64,000 nt of DNA from Cavia porcellus (GCF_034190915.1 NW_026947484.1:141830982-141894981); one strand, 5' to 3'; shown: positions 46,249 to 56,850, counted from the stretch's first letter. The notes: generated from the letters alone by a model not told the origin. A program made the numbers and translations.

Positions 46249-46281
<33 letters not shown>
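46238..46281. repeat. (TA)n array at an L1 deletion junction
   Basis: An alternating AT tract in the 3' UTR of this L1 forms one side of its internal deletion. Confidence 0.9.
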
Positions 46282-46282
<1 letters not shown>

Positions 46283-47296
46283 TGCTTTTTTGAGTTCTTT
46301 ATATGTTCTTGATACTAATCCTTTGAGGAACAGCTGGCAAATATTTTCTCCCATATTGTAGGTTGTTTCTTTACTCTGTTGGTGGTTTCTCTTGATGTGC
46401 AAAAGTTTTTCAATAGGGTGAGATCCCAGTTGTTGATTCTTTGTGATAGTTCCTGTGCAACTAGGGTTTCATTTGCCTATACCAATGTCCTCAAGAGTTT
46501 TACCTACTCTATCTTCCAGAAGATTTAATGTTTCTGCTTTCATATTAAGATCTTTGAACCATTCTGATTTTAGCTTAGTGCATGGTGAAACATATGGGTC
46601 CAGTTCTAATCTTCAGCATGTGTAGAGCCAGTTTTTCCAGCACTGTTGATTAAAAGAGGCTCTTTCTTCCAGTGAATGTGTTTGGCACCTTTGTCAAGGA
46701 TAAGGTGGCTTAGTGTTTCTGGAGTTGTTTCTGCATCTTCTAGTCTGTTCCACTGATCTTCAGGTTTGGGTTTTTAAAAAAATTTTTATAGTAAAAAAAA
46801 TTTTTCTTTATAGTGTAATTTCAAGTCAAGGATTGTGATGCCCCTTTCTTGTCTGGCTTGCCCAGAATTGCCTTTGCTGTTCTAGGTCTCTTCTGGCTCC
46901 AGATGACCTTTAGGATTGTTTCCTCTAATTCTGTGAGTTGGGCTATTGGAATTTTGATTGGATTGCATTGAATCTGTGTAACGGTTTTTGAAGTATGGCC
47001 ATTTTCACTATATTGGTTCTTCCTGCCCAAGAGCATAAGCTAGCTCTCCACTTTCTAGCTTCCTCTTTAATCTCCTTTTTCAGAGTACTGTAGTTTTCAA
47101 TGTAGAGGTCTTTTACCTTCTTCATCAGATTGATTCTGAGGTATTTCATTTTTTGGATGTTACTGTAAAAGGTATTGTTTCCCTGATTTCTCTCTCAGTG
47201 AGTTTGTTTTTCATGTACAAGAAGACTATTGATTTTTGAGTGTTGACTTTGTATCCAGTTATGTTACTGAATTTGCTTATTAAATCTAGAAGTCTT

Positions 47297-47853
47297 CAGG
47301 CTGTGGCCCCTCCAGGGGGAGAACCACCAGTGTCTCCTGAGATCTGCCCCATGTTGGATCTTAGGATGCTGGGAAACCAAGCAACCAACCTGCCTCCCTG
47401 CTAAGCAATAGTAAGCCTACTGGTGCATGGGCTGAGAGTCAAACATCCCACTTCCCTCAGCCTCTTCCCCTGCCCCCCGTTAGCAAATGGGAACCAGAGA
47501 TTTGAGCATCTCTTAGGAGGCTGACCATAGCAAATAAGGGGGATTTCCTTCTACCATCTCTTTGAAGACAAATATTTTTATTACTGTTTTACTTTATTCT
47601 GATTAATGGTACTGCTTTATTCAATACTTTATTTTGATAAGTTCTATAATGTTCTGTATTTCATTTTATTTTGATATACGTGATAGAAAGAACAACTATT
47701 GTGAAGATAACGAGATACAGTGTGATACTTATTACTGTTATCCTGGTAACCTGCTATGAAGTTCTGTACCAATTTCACTACACTGTCTCAGTTGGCTTTA
47801 TTCAGAACAAGAGTTCTGTTGTATTTTACTACTTTCAAAAGAAAAGAAAGAAA
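47297..47853 (+). mobile_element. 557 bp composite retroposon nested in an L1, TSD-flanked
   Basis: A perfect 15 bp TSD AAATCTAGAAGTCTT lies at 47282-47296 and 47854-47868. The element has a GC-rich head (about 47297-47565, CAGGCTGTGGCCCC...) and an AT-rich body resembling the ~150 bp units (ACTATTGTGAAGATAACGAG near 47696-47715; CTATGAAGTTCTGTACC near 47754-47770). It ends in a purine-rich tail GAAAAGAAAGAAAA. It has no ORF. The head differs from that of the 15.8 kb and 48.5 kb composite elements, but the architecture is the same. Confidence 0.75.
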
Positions 47854-47955
47854 AAATCTAGAAGTCTTTTGGTTTCTTTTCTGCTCTGCTTCTTTTGTTC
47901 CTAACTTCTCTCAAACATAAGTATTTACTGACTCCTCATGCCTTCAAGCTTTTCT

Positions 47956-48064
47956 TTTTTTTTTTTTTTTGATCTTTTTCATTTTTTATCGGTACCGAGG
48001 ATTGAACTCACGACTGCCTGCTTGCAAGGCAGATACTTATGCCGCTGAGCTAAATCCCCAGCCC
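47956..48064 (-). mobile_element. ID SINE, young subfamily
   Basis: Antisense: long poly(T), ATCGGTACCGAGGATTGAACTC...GCCGCTGAGCTAAATCCCCAGCCC. A perfect 11 bp TSD CAAGCTTTTCT lies at 47945-47955 and 48065-48075. Confidence 0.96.
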
Positions 48065-48075
48065 CAAGCTTTTCT

Positions 48076-48530
48076 ATCTTTACCAAGTTTGCATCTACCC
48101 CTCCTCTGAACTGCTTTTAACTTCCTTAAAATGACCCACTAATCAACTTTTCCAGCACAAACTTCTTTCCCTAAGTTTTAATTAAACATTCCCACTGACA
48201 ACTGTACTCCTGTCTCCTGGGATGTCCTGCTGTCTCTTCAAATTCAAAATCAAACCTATCCTGTCCATAATTCTCAGTCAAAACCTGTGTTCCTTTTTTC
48301 TTATTCCCCATCCAGCCAGTTATTAAATACTAGTTGTCTACATCTGTCCCCTTCTTTCCAATGATGTTTTCCAGGTTGTCACCACTTGACACTTCAAATA
48401 ATCCTATTCTTTTAGCTGGTGATTTCTTGAAAAGATCCCCAACTCTGTCTTTATCTCTTTATATTTCACACCTACCACAGAGCCTGTTACAGAGTTCTAC
48501 CACTGCCTAAACACTGGAACACTAAATATT
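48076..48530. other. Non-repetitive DNA, no gene seen
   Basis: Nothing recognised. Confidence 0.4.
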
Positions 48531-48540
48531 ATCTGTTTCT

Positions 48541-49403
48541 CTTTTTTTTATTATTTTATAGAAGATAAAACAGAGTAAGACCAGTCAAAACAAGCCTATG
48601 TAAGAGATACAGGACTTCAAAATATTATGAAATCAACAATAATTACCATAATGCCTTTTGATGTCTTCAAAATAGCTGCAGATAACTTTAGACATAATAA
48701 AAATCAAACAGAACAGAACAGAAACAATAAAAACAAAATAATGTATGCAATAAAGGACTTCAAAACAAGCCAGTGGTAAATCCAAAATTGCTAGTATATC
48801 TTGCAATCTTTGAAATAGCTGCTCCTGCCATCAGATTTGACATAATCAAGCAAGAGAATAAAACCCAATTCAACAAAACAATAAAAATGATATCAGACTT
48901 CAAAAACAAATCATAGGGAATCAACAATGGCTGTAACTCTCAGGAGATGCCCCCTAGATGTCACACTGGGTAGCACTATCCTCTGAACTTATGATCAGAC
49001 CACTGGCCCTAGATCAGCAATGTTAGTGAAATGACAAAGCACCATGGCATCCAATTGTACTTCATCTCCATAGCTATCATCACAGCCTGTGTTTCTGTGA
49101 ATAAGCCGGTCACTTACGACAGGTGCGGGGTAGGGTGGACTAGAGGTGAATTGGTACTTCTTGTTTGCCTGTCCGCACGCATGAGGGGCTGAAGTCTGGC
49201 TGTTTCACTCTGGCAGTGGACCACACATGGCGCTGGTTCCCAGAGTGGGCTTCCTTGCTGGTGTGGCCTTGTTCTCTCTACCCTGGTACATAAATGGCAC
49301 TGACTTACGGGGACAGGATGGGGTCTGGCTGTTCCAGTCTGGTGGCAGCTCACTCATGGTGCTGGTTCCCAGACTGGGCTTGCTTGCTGGTGTCAGTATT
49401 GTT
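48541..49403 (-). mobile_element. Composite non-autonomous retroposon with tandem GC-rich head
   Basis: It is homologous to 15799-16516 in the same orientation. On the minus strand: a GC-rich head with at least two ~129 bp units (CTGGTTCCCAGA(G/C)TGGGCTT at 49233 and 49362 on the plus strand), a shared linker (ATCACAGCCTGTGTTTCTG, compare 16366-16377), three AT-rich units (CTTC anchors at 48615, 48758 and 48898; periods 143 and 140) and an A-rich end (TTTATTATTTTAT on plus). Possible TSD TGTTTCT at 48534-48540 and 49404-49410, weak. No ORF. The head here is longer than in the first copy, a tandem-number difference. Confidence 0.75.
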
Positions 49404-49591
49404 TGTTTCTGATCCATTCTATATCACTCTACTATCTTTCTAAAGTGCTAAGTGTACACGTCACATCATCATTCCAAAAAATGTAATGGCTTCTGTCTAG
49501 TAAGTCTAAATTACTTCAGTCTAGCACTGGAGGCTCTACAAAATATCATTATGTTCTAGTGAAACAGAACCAGTGAATACGGGCCCTTTTC

Positions 49592-51483
49592 GAAATCTCC
49601 AGCGTAGTGAAAAGAAAACCCACAAACTGGGAAAAGATTTTAGTGAACTTTCTCTCAGACAAGGGACTCTTGTCTAAAACATATAAAGAATTAAAAAAAC
49701 TCAGACCCCCAAAATTCAAAAATCCAATCCAAAAATGGGCATCTGAGATGAATACGCACTTCTCATATGAAGAAATACAAATGGCAAATAAATACATGAA
49801 AAAATGTTCATCATCATTGGTCATTAGAGAAATGCAAATTAAAACCACACTGAGATACCATCTCACTCCTGAAAGAATGGCCAGGATCAAGAAAACCAAC
49901 AACAACAAATGCTGGAGAGGCTGTGGGGAAAAAGGAACTCTCCTACACTGTTGGTGGGAGTGTAGACTGGTACAACCTTTGTGGAGGTCAGTCTGGAGAT
50001 TTCTCAAAAAGCTGGGATTGGAAGTCCCATTTATTCCAGCTATTCCACTTCCAGGCATATTCCCAGAAGAACTGAAAGCATCATACCACAGTGATATACG
50101 TGCACCTATGTTTATAGCAGCACAATTTATAATCGCCAGATCTTGGAAACAACCCAAGTGTCCATCAACTGAGGAATGGATAAAAAAGTTGTGGTATTTC
50201 TATACAATGGAGTATTACTCAGCTATAAAGAAGGATCACATTGAGATATTTATCAATAAATGGGCACAGCTTGAGACCATACTCTTAAGTGAAATAAAGC
50301 AATCTCGCATCTGTGAATACCGAAGTTTCCCTAATGTAAGTAATGATTCAAATATATAAAAATATGTGGTAATCATGATTCCCCATTATGTGGCCTTGAA
50401 GCCTTATAAAGTTTTCACTTATTAATTGGAAAGGCTTTATTCTGGGCTTCTTGATATGGAAATATTTGAAGCTATAGTATATGAAGTTTTATTCAAATAT
50501 TTCAAGGAAAAAGACAGACACTATGGTAACTACTATTAAGACGGGTTATTTGGTGGTGAAGCACTAGGTTGCTGAAACAGTCATGCTTTGACCTGTATTG
50601 TTATATTGTTATGTCCTCTTTTATCTTAATCCCTCCCTTATTCATTAAAAAAATTATTTAGTTATTTTTTATGGTTTTTTTAATTAAGGAGAAAAATTTT
50701 AAAAATTAGCAGGATATATAATAGTAACTTTTTTTTAATTTCCTTTTAACTTGTTTTGAAGTCCTGTAATACTCCCACTATCTTGTTTTGACTGATTAGA
50801 CTCTGTTCCATTCTGTATGATAGTATCAAGTTTGAAGATATAGGCAACTACTTTGAAGGCAATAAGATTCACTAAGATGCCCATTCTGGTTTGACTATTG
50901 TCTCCTTTGGAAGTCCTGTAATGTTTACAATGCTTAAGTTTTATTGGTCTTGTTCTCTACTGTTTTGTTCAACTTTATAATACCTAATGAGATAGACAAT
51001 TCTTTTTAAGGAAACAAGAGATATTATGGTAACCATTGTTGATAACTTTGTACTCTGTTCTTACATCATGTACTATGTCTATCCTTGGTTTTGACTGACA
51101 GCTTTGTTTTGCCATATTTGACTTTATTCTCTCCAAAAAAAAAAAGTAATAAGAACTATGGGAGTAATAAAACCCAAAATGTGTAAATTTTGTTGTAAAA
51201 AAGAGAGGGAAAAAAAGTGCTCTAAAGGATACAACAGCTGACCATATTAATGTTTTTGGTTGGATCATTGAACACAACTGTTTGCAGTCTGTTTGAATGT
51301 CCACTTTGTATGCTTTGATACTGTGACTTGAGCAACTATCTCTAAGATGATAATATGTAATCTATTAACTGGTGATTTCTTACTTTTTTTTTTTTTGTAG
51401 TTCTGTATTACTTGTACCCTTATGCTGCTTTGTTTTGTTTTGTTTTTTCTTTTTCCTTTTAAATAAAATTTTAAAAAAATAGT
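49592..51483 (+). mobile_element. 5'-truncated L1 of the ~150 bp-unit lineage, with ORF2 end
   Basis: A single insertion runs from the ORF2 C-terminal region through a ~1.1 kb 3' UTR made of AT-rich units (anchors AAGTCCTGTA at 50759 and 50911) to AAATAAAATTTTAAAAAAA. The exact 11 bp repeat GGGCCCTTTTC (49581-49591 and 51484-51494) flanks it. It therefore ties the unit array to a true ORF2-bearing L1 lineage rather than only to non-autonomous elements. Confidence 0.85.
49607..50359 (+). pseudogene. L1 ORF2 C-terminal region, 250 codons still open
   Basis: The open frame carries the ORF2 C-terminus with its cysteine-rich motif [18 protein letters not shown], then [28 protein letters not shown] and LSEIKQSR. 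The first codon is GTG at the truncation point, not a real start: everything upstream, including endonuclease and reverse transcriptase, was lost on insertion. The absence of stops in 750 bp indicates a young insertion compared with L1 #1 and L1 #2. Confidence 0.92.
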
Positions 51484-51494
51484 GGGCCCTTTTC

Positions 51495-51915
51495 ATTCAT
51501 CTAACAAATATTTATTGTGATCCTAGGAATTGAGGTACAACATAGTCCTTCCTCCTCAATCTGCATATCTTTCTAATAATAGTTCAAGTATTTCTACTTG
51601 TTATGGTTTTACTTAACAAAAAGTGCCTTTTCCATTGTCTCAACATAAAATTTAAGTATTAGAATTAGCACATATTGATGGGCCCCCAAAGTGGAAGGTA
51701 GGCTTTTTTTGGAAGGTGAAACCAGTACCAGACAGGTAACAGATGACATTAACAATTTTGCCTAACAATCGTACTTAAATAGGTATTATTACTAATACTC
51801 AAAGATAATTTATCTGTGCCCACCCAATAAGTAAATAAGATAAAATCCAGATATATCTCAAAGCCAACATTTTAGCTTTTGTTGCCTTGTTTGATCTACT
51901 CCAGAAGACGGTTTC
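51495..51915. other. AT-rich DNA, nothing recognised
   Basis: No repeat or exon recognised. Confidence 0.4.
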
Positions 51916-52259
51916 TGTCATGGTTTATGTCTGTGGCCCCCAGGCCTCATGAGTTTGCATTGTGCATTTGTTATTCGTTCATTGTCTAGTGCTTGGATTG
52001 ATGGTGTCAGTGCTCCACCCACAAAGGGGTGGAGCCAAGATGTGATGTAATGGCAGGAAGAAGGTGTGTCTTGTTCTTTGCTAGTTCCCGCTTTGCTGTT
52101 TGCACGCACCATGAACTGCGGCCCAGCCATGCCCGCCTGCTTTGGAGCCAACTGACTGTGGACTGAAACCTCCAAAAACTGTAAGAAATAAACCTTTCCT
52201 TTCCCAACTTTGGGCTTCAGGTATTTTGTCTCAGCGATGAGTAAAAAGTAACTAAGACA
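51916..52259 (+). mobile_element. MaLR-type solo LTR, TSD-flanked
   Basis: It starts TGTCATGGTTTATGTCTG and ends AAAAAGTAACTAAGACA. A perfect 5 bp TSD GTTTC lies at 51911-51915 and 52260-52264. It contains the GGAGCCAACTGACTGTGGACTG block and an AAATAAA polyadenylation signal near 52186, as in the LTRs at 7.3 and 25.8 kb. At 344 bp with no internal region, it is a solo LTR left by recombination. Confidence 0.9.
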
Positions 52260-52264
52260 GTTTC

Positions 52265-53260
52265 TAAATAAGATTCAGGGACATCCAAGTCCAAAGTGAC
52301 TTTGCTGTCTTAGCTGACTCCATGGCAAAACTCTATAGAGTGCCTCCAAAGTCTATTTGTATTCCCAGTGTCTGACAAATACTAGATTCTGTATTTATTG
52401 CTGCTTAAGCAAATCATCATCACACAAATGTAAAAATACGTTTTAAGAGCAATGAATTATGCCACAGTGTATTCTTAGAGGTAACATAGGAGTTGTTCTG
52501 AGATAGTGCAAAAGGACACACTGAGTTCTAAAATCCTCTGTCAATCCATGCTTTTCATTTGAACCAGACAGACATGGTGATGGGAGTGAAACAAAGTCAA
52601 CACTCTGAGTTTAGCCTCAGTGAAAGCCTTCTCAGTTCAGGCTTCCCACAATAAAGTCATGATGATGCTGGTCATCAACTTGGTTTCCTTTCAATGTATG
52701 TCACAAGAACCTTAGGTATCCCAAGAAAATGAGAATACTTCACCTCCTTGGTTATTTTCTAAGAGGGAATGTAAGGAAACCAGGAAAGGAAAATGTTTCT
52801 TTAGTCTTGATTTCCCACAGGAAAAACCAGTTATGTAGGGGAGACTGGTTCAAAGATATTAAGATTTAAAAAATTCTGCAGGAAGACAGACGAATCACTT
52901 TCCACAGTGTAGGAAGTCAGAAGTCAGAGTCTTAGGAAACAAAGCCTAGGGTTAAAAGACAAATAAATACCATACAGCTTCTGCTACTCACTGGATAAGC
53001 AGAAGGCAACAAGCTTGAGGCAGTAGATCTTTGGCTATGAAGTGAAGACCAACAAAGCAAAAATCAGACTTGGTCTGGGGGTAAGATTTTCAACAATATA
53101 AAGCTGATGGTCACACTGATATGTTACATACTTATAGTTAAATCATCTAAGCACTGTGTAACAATGAATATTTTTGATATTAAATAATAAAAAGATTGGA
53201 ACATCCAATAGTTTGTCACGATGCTTTTCCATAACAAATACCTGATAGAAGTTTTTGGCT
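52265..53260. other. Non-repetitive DNA, no gene seen
   Basis: No recognised repeat or coding exon. Confidence 0.45.
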
Positions 53261-53275
53261 GTCCTTGGCATTCTT

Positions 53276-53391
53276 TTTTTTTTTTTTTTTTTTTTTGGTC
53301 TTTTTTGTTTTTATTGGTACCAGGGATCGAACTCACGACTGCCTGCTTTCAAGGCAGGCACTTATGCCGCTGAGCTAAACCCCTAGCCCTC
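53276..53391 (-). mobile_element. ID SINE, young subfamily
   Basis: Antisense with a ~25 T tail, ATTGGTACCAGGGATCGAACTC...GCCGCTGAGCTAAACCCC. A perfect 14 bp TSD TCCTTGGCATTCTT lies at 53262-53275 and 53392-53405. Confidence 0.96.
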
Positions 53392-53455
53392 TCCTTGGCA
53401 TTCTTAATTCCATTTTATTGAGGCTTTCCTCGTATTAGTTAACTGTTAGCGTGAG

Positions 53456-53575
53456 TGCTACCAGAATGTAAGCTCTATAAATATGAATGTTTTGTCTTTC
53501 TTATCCCTACAGAAAGATAGAACCAAACACATAGTAGGCTCATATAACAAATCTGTTAAAGCACTTGTATGAAGT
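53456..53575 (+). mobile_element. L2 (LINE-2) 3' end
   Basis: CAGAATGTAAGCTCTATAAATATGAATGTTTTGTC...CACATAGTAGGCTCATATAACAAAT follows the L2 3' end consensus. Confidence 0.7.
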
Positions 53576-54465
53576 GTCATAGAACTCTTCCAAGCAAATA
53601 AGTAGTCTGATTTCTCATCAGGAAACAGGTACAATGAAGTTAAACATTTCCCTTCAAAGGAATACAGGTAATTCTCAAACACCTCACACTATCAGCAAAA
53701 TGATCCACTATATGCACAAAAGCACCTCTGCCACCATCATTACTCCCATTTTGAGAATACCTCTTATAGAAACAGGACCAGTGACTAGTCTCTTTCCACT
53801 CCTGAACTATAAACCATAAAAAGAAGAGAGATCTTGGCAAGCACCTTGCAAAGGTAAAACTGCCAAACTCTTATGTAAACATGAGTAGCAAGCAGTCTAA
53901 CTCTAGACATTTATTGAACCCAAATTTTCTCAGTTAGGATACTCTTATTTGTAAAATGGATTTTATTTCTCCAGGCACAATAAAAGCTCTAAATAGAAGA
54001 GAAAGTTGAGTCTAGCTATACAATTACATTTGACTCCCTCCCAAATTTCAACATTAGAAGAAAATCTCTCTGAGCCCTTTTCCTTTTTCCAGTCAAGTGA
54101 AGAATTAACCTTTTCATACAATTATTCTTCTCTTACATCCAAGTAGCTTTTAGGTATACAAATGAAGAAAAAGCTAAATATCTAATTGAGAAAATATACA
54201 CTATTTATGAGTCTTTTTATCCTCCTCCAATTCAAGGTTTTGTACAACTATGACAGAGATAATGTTCTGCAGAATAAAAAGTACCTATTTTCTTAGGCTG
54301 AAAAAGATCAGGTAGATCAAGCTGTCACGCTTACATGTGAAGAAAATGAAGGACTTTTTCTGGATCTTTGTGCCTCATCTAGCTCACGAAACTAATTTTG
54401 GTGATAACTTTGTCTCATTCATTGTACCAACAATTCATGTTATACATGAAAAACCCACCTGCAAC
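53576..54465. other. Non-repetitive DNA, no gene seen
   Basis: A MIR-like trace (TTTTCTCAGTTAGGATACTC, TTTGTAAAATGGATT) near 53923-53962 is too short to call. Confidence 0.4.
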
Positions 54466-54469
54466 ATTT

Positions 54470-54655
54470 TTTGTAGTGCTGGCACCTGAACCCAGGGCCT
54501 TTGCATGGGCTACATTTGCAGGGCTTTAAAAAAAATCTTGACTTTGAGAGAAGGTTGACAGGTTCCTACAGGTGTCCAGACTAGGCTTGAACTTGTAGTG
54601 CTCTCACTTCAGCTTTTCGGGTGCTGAGATTACAGGCATGCACCACCAAGCCCTG
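54470..54655 (-). mobile_element. B1 + ID composite SINE, antisense, old
   Basis: An ID-like remnant (TAGTGCTGGCACCTGAACCCAGGGCC) is followed by an inverted B1 ending GCTGAGATTACAGGCATGCACCACCAAGCCCTGC. The RPS3A pseudogene inserted at its B1 5' edge. Confidence 0.7.
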
Positions 54656-54668
54656 CTGAACTTTTTTT

Positions 54669-55643
54669 TTTGTCACAAGTAAAATTTTATTTATATGAAA
54701 AATCTGGATTTAAGCAGATTTGCTTGGCCTGGTGGTTCGTATCTATCAGCTCATTCAACTTTAGCTCCAGTCTCATCCCGAGTAGCTTTTCCAGAGCTAC
54801 TATCTTCACCATGAAGCTCCGTCGGTTTTCCCAATTCAAACTTGGGCTTCTTCAGCATTTTTACTTTTTGACGAAGACATCATGAAGAGAATAGACTGGC
54901 ACGACTTTTCTGTCTTTCCCAGTGCTGTCTGGACTCAGTTTACTGACCACTTCCTTGAAGTCATTTGTTTACACCTCTCAGGTCATGATTTCCATCTTCT
55001 TCTTCTTCCAGACTTGGAGGACTTGTTGGTGCTGAACATAAGAGGTCCTCTGTATCTGACTGTTGCATTTTTTAGTATAGCCAACACAGAACAAACTAAG
55101 CAAACAACCATCAGTAGTCTTGACATTGACGTGAGCTTTGATCATTGTCTGCCATTTTTTGATCATGGAACACATTTTGTCACAGGTGAGACCCATGCCA
55201 TGGAAATTGTTCAGTTTTTGCCCTGAATATCTTCACTAAATAGCTTGAATTTTTTTTGTGTGTTTTTCGTTTTTTTTTTTTTTTAATCAGTACCAGGGAT
55301 CAAACTCATGACTGTATGCTTGTAAGGCAGGCGCTTATGCCGCTGAGCTAAATCCCCAGCCCCTAGCTTGAATTTTCTGAAGGCAACTTCATCATTCTGC
55401 AAATCAGCAAGCCTCACTTCAACCACACAACCTTTGAGCCCGTCAGGTGCAATTATGCTTCCTTGAGTTCTAGTAACTAGTTGTTTCTCCAGTATTTTTT
55501 ATGCTGAACATAGCTGGTACCTTCATATCATACCAGTCTTTTTTAGAAAATGGATCTACTACTTTCTTCTTGGCTCCCTTTTTGCCACCTTTCGCTAGGC
55601 ACTTGTTCTTGCCTACACCATGGTGCTGCTCAGCAGGCCCCTC
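54669..55643 (-). pseudogene. RPS3A: Processed pseudogene of ribosomal protein S3a
   Basis: The minus strand encodes RPS3A in order. An N-terminal block has [19 protein letters not shown] (about 55600-55540), a middle block [11 protein letters not shown] near 55410-55380, a block around [19 protein letters not shown] (about 55180-55120), and a C-terminal ELG(K)...[12 protein letters not shown] block near 54850-54790. No introns are present, an AATAAA lies just before a poly(A) (T run on plus at 54662-54671), and a perfect 13 bp TSD CTGAACTTTTTTT flanks it (54656-54668, 55644-55656). It is disabled by a 1 bp loss just after the start codon, a further indel near 55475, a small deletion near 55210, stops including TGA at CpG sites, and an ID SINE at 55254-55363. 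The functional protein belongs to the 40S ribosomal subunit; this copy cannot make it. Confidence 0.96.
55254..55363 (-). mobile_element. ID SINE inserted in the RPS3A pseudogene
   Basis: Antisense with a T-rich tail, ATCAGTACCAGGGATCAAACTC...GCCGCTGAGCTAAATCCCCAGCCC. A perfect 13 bp TSD TAGCTTGAATTTT lies at 55241-55253 and 55364-55376. Confidence 0.96.
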
Positions 55644-55656
55644 CTGAACTTTTTTT

Positions 55657-56850
55657 AAAGTAGCATCTACTTTTTTCACCTCCAGCCACAAGAGATCAAA
55701 GGTTGGTACACTCCTTCCTTCCATCAGAATTAGTTTTGCTCAAAATTGTAACTCCAGCTTTAGCAGTAAGACCAAACACATATACCATGTTCTCCATTCC
55801 TTCTCCATTTTCTCTCTAGCCACAAAGGCCTGTCAAATACATATCCCAAAATACGTCAGGCTATTATGATATTAAGTATTTTGTTATTATTGTAAGGCAA
55901 TAATACAAACTTTTCATCCTATTTTCAGAGCTCTATAAGCTTGGTGCCAAAAGAAACTTTAAGTTACAGATAAACCTAAAAATATGCATATAGAAGACAG
56001 ACACAAGGCACAGAAGAGACACTAAATATTCCAGGAATTGGGAGGACTACACAGATGGATAAATCATTGTTCTCCTGGAGTTCCTTTCTACACTGACAGA
56101 ACAAACCTTCCTTCTTCCCCCTCAGCTTCTGTAAACAAAAAGTTTTCACAACATTTCTCAAACATTGAATCAGCATGTGTGCTTTTATACCACAAAACAA
56201 TTTTCCTCCCTTCTCCCACTACACAGTAAAGTAAATCAAATGAACCAAATGAGAACACCAGTATTTTTGGAAGAAATTTTTATTTAACACTATAAAGAAA
56301 AGAGAGATGAAACAAGCAAAGATAGGTAGGACAGAGGAAGAGAGCCAAGCCCACACCATATTTTTGGTATAAAAATATGGAAATGAAGACAGACTTTGCT
56401 GTTCAATAGCATCCACATAGCATCAGCAGATCTGTGCAGACCAGGTATACCACAGATGGTAACTCTCCAGCTTCTACTAAGTGCTGGCCAACTTCTTCAG
56501 CCATTTTTCTCTTTTAAGAAACTTGCTTGTCTTTGCCAATGGACAGATGACTTAGGTCAGAAGAGACAGAGTATTTCTGACAGCTGGAACTACATGAGTA
56601 AAAAGGCAAGAACATAGTTTAGCTAAAGCTAACTGGCAAGCTGTTGAGAGAAAAATCTGGCAACACACCTCTTAATTTTTTTATCTTTTTGCTTTTTGTT
56701 TCTATTAGGGAAAAAGACCATGATGCATTGGCCTCTTGTTTCAAGACTTTTCCTTCCCCCTAGATACTTGTTGGGAGGGAAGAAAGTTAACTTTTTGGAG
56801 TGGCTATTAATACTACATCATTACAATTTATGTAGTTGTTTACAAAGAAA
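55657..56850. other. Non-repetitive DNA, no gene seen
   Basis: Nothing recognised. Short ORFs only. Confidence 0.45.

Larger units (their letters stand above)
46006..47872 (-). mobile_element. 5'-truncated antisense L1 with an internal deletion, carrying a nested retroposon
   Basis: On the minus strand it reads reverse transcriptase/C-terminal ORF2 sequence from about 47872 down to 46285, then jumps at 46281 into the (AT)n and 3' UTR of the L1 #2 lineage, ending ...CCTTGAAATAAAATGG at about 46010. The ~0.7 kb that encodes the C-terminal ORF2 region in L1 #2 is absent. At 47282-47868 it is split by a 557 bp composite element. Short open stretches survive but no functional frame. Confidence 0.85.

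Noticed and set aside
49549..50157. 202-codon minus-strand ORF
   Set aside because: It is the exact antisense of the L1 ORF2 C-terminal frame. The sense protein is recognisable and the antisense is a shadow.
54882..55226. 114-codon plus-strand ORF
   Set aside because: Antisense to the RPS3A pseudogene; no independent support.
55650..55724. Extension of the RPS3A frame upstream of its start (lysine-rich peptide)
   Set aside because: It lies beyond the pseudogene's TSD, so it is flanking DNA. A weak resemblance to another ribosomal protein was not convincing.
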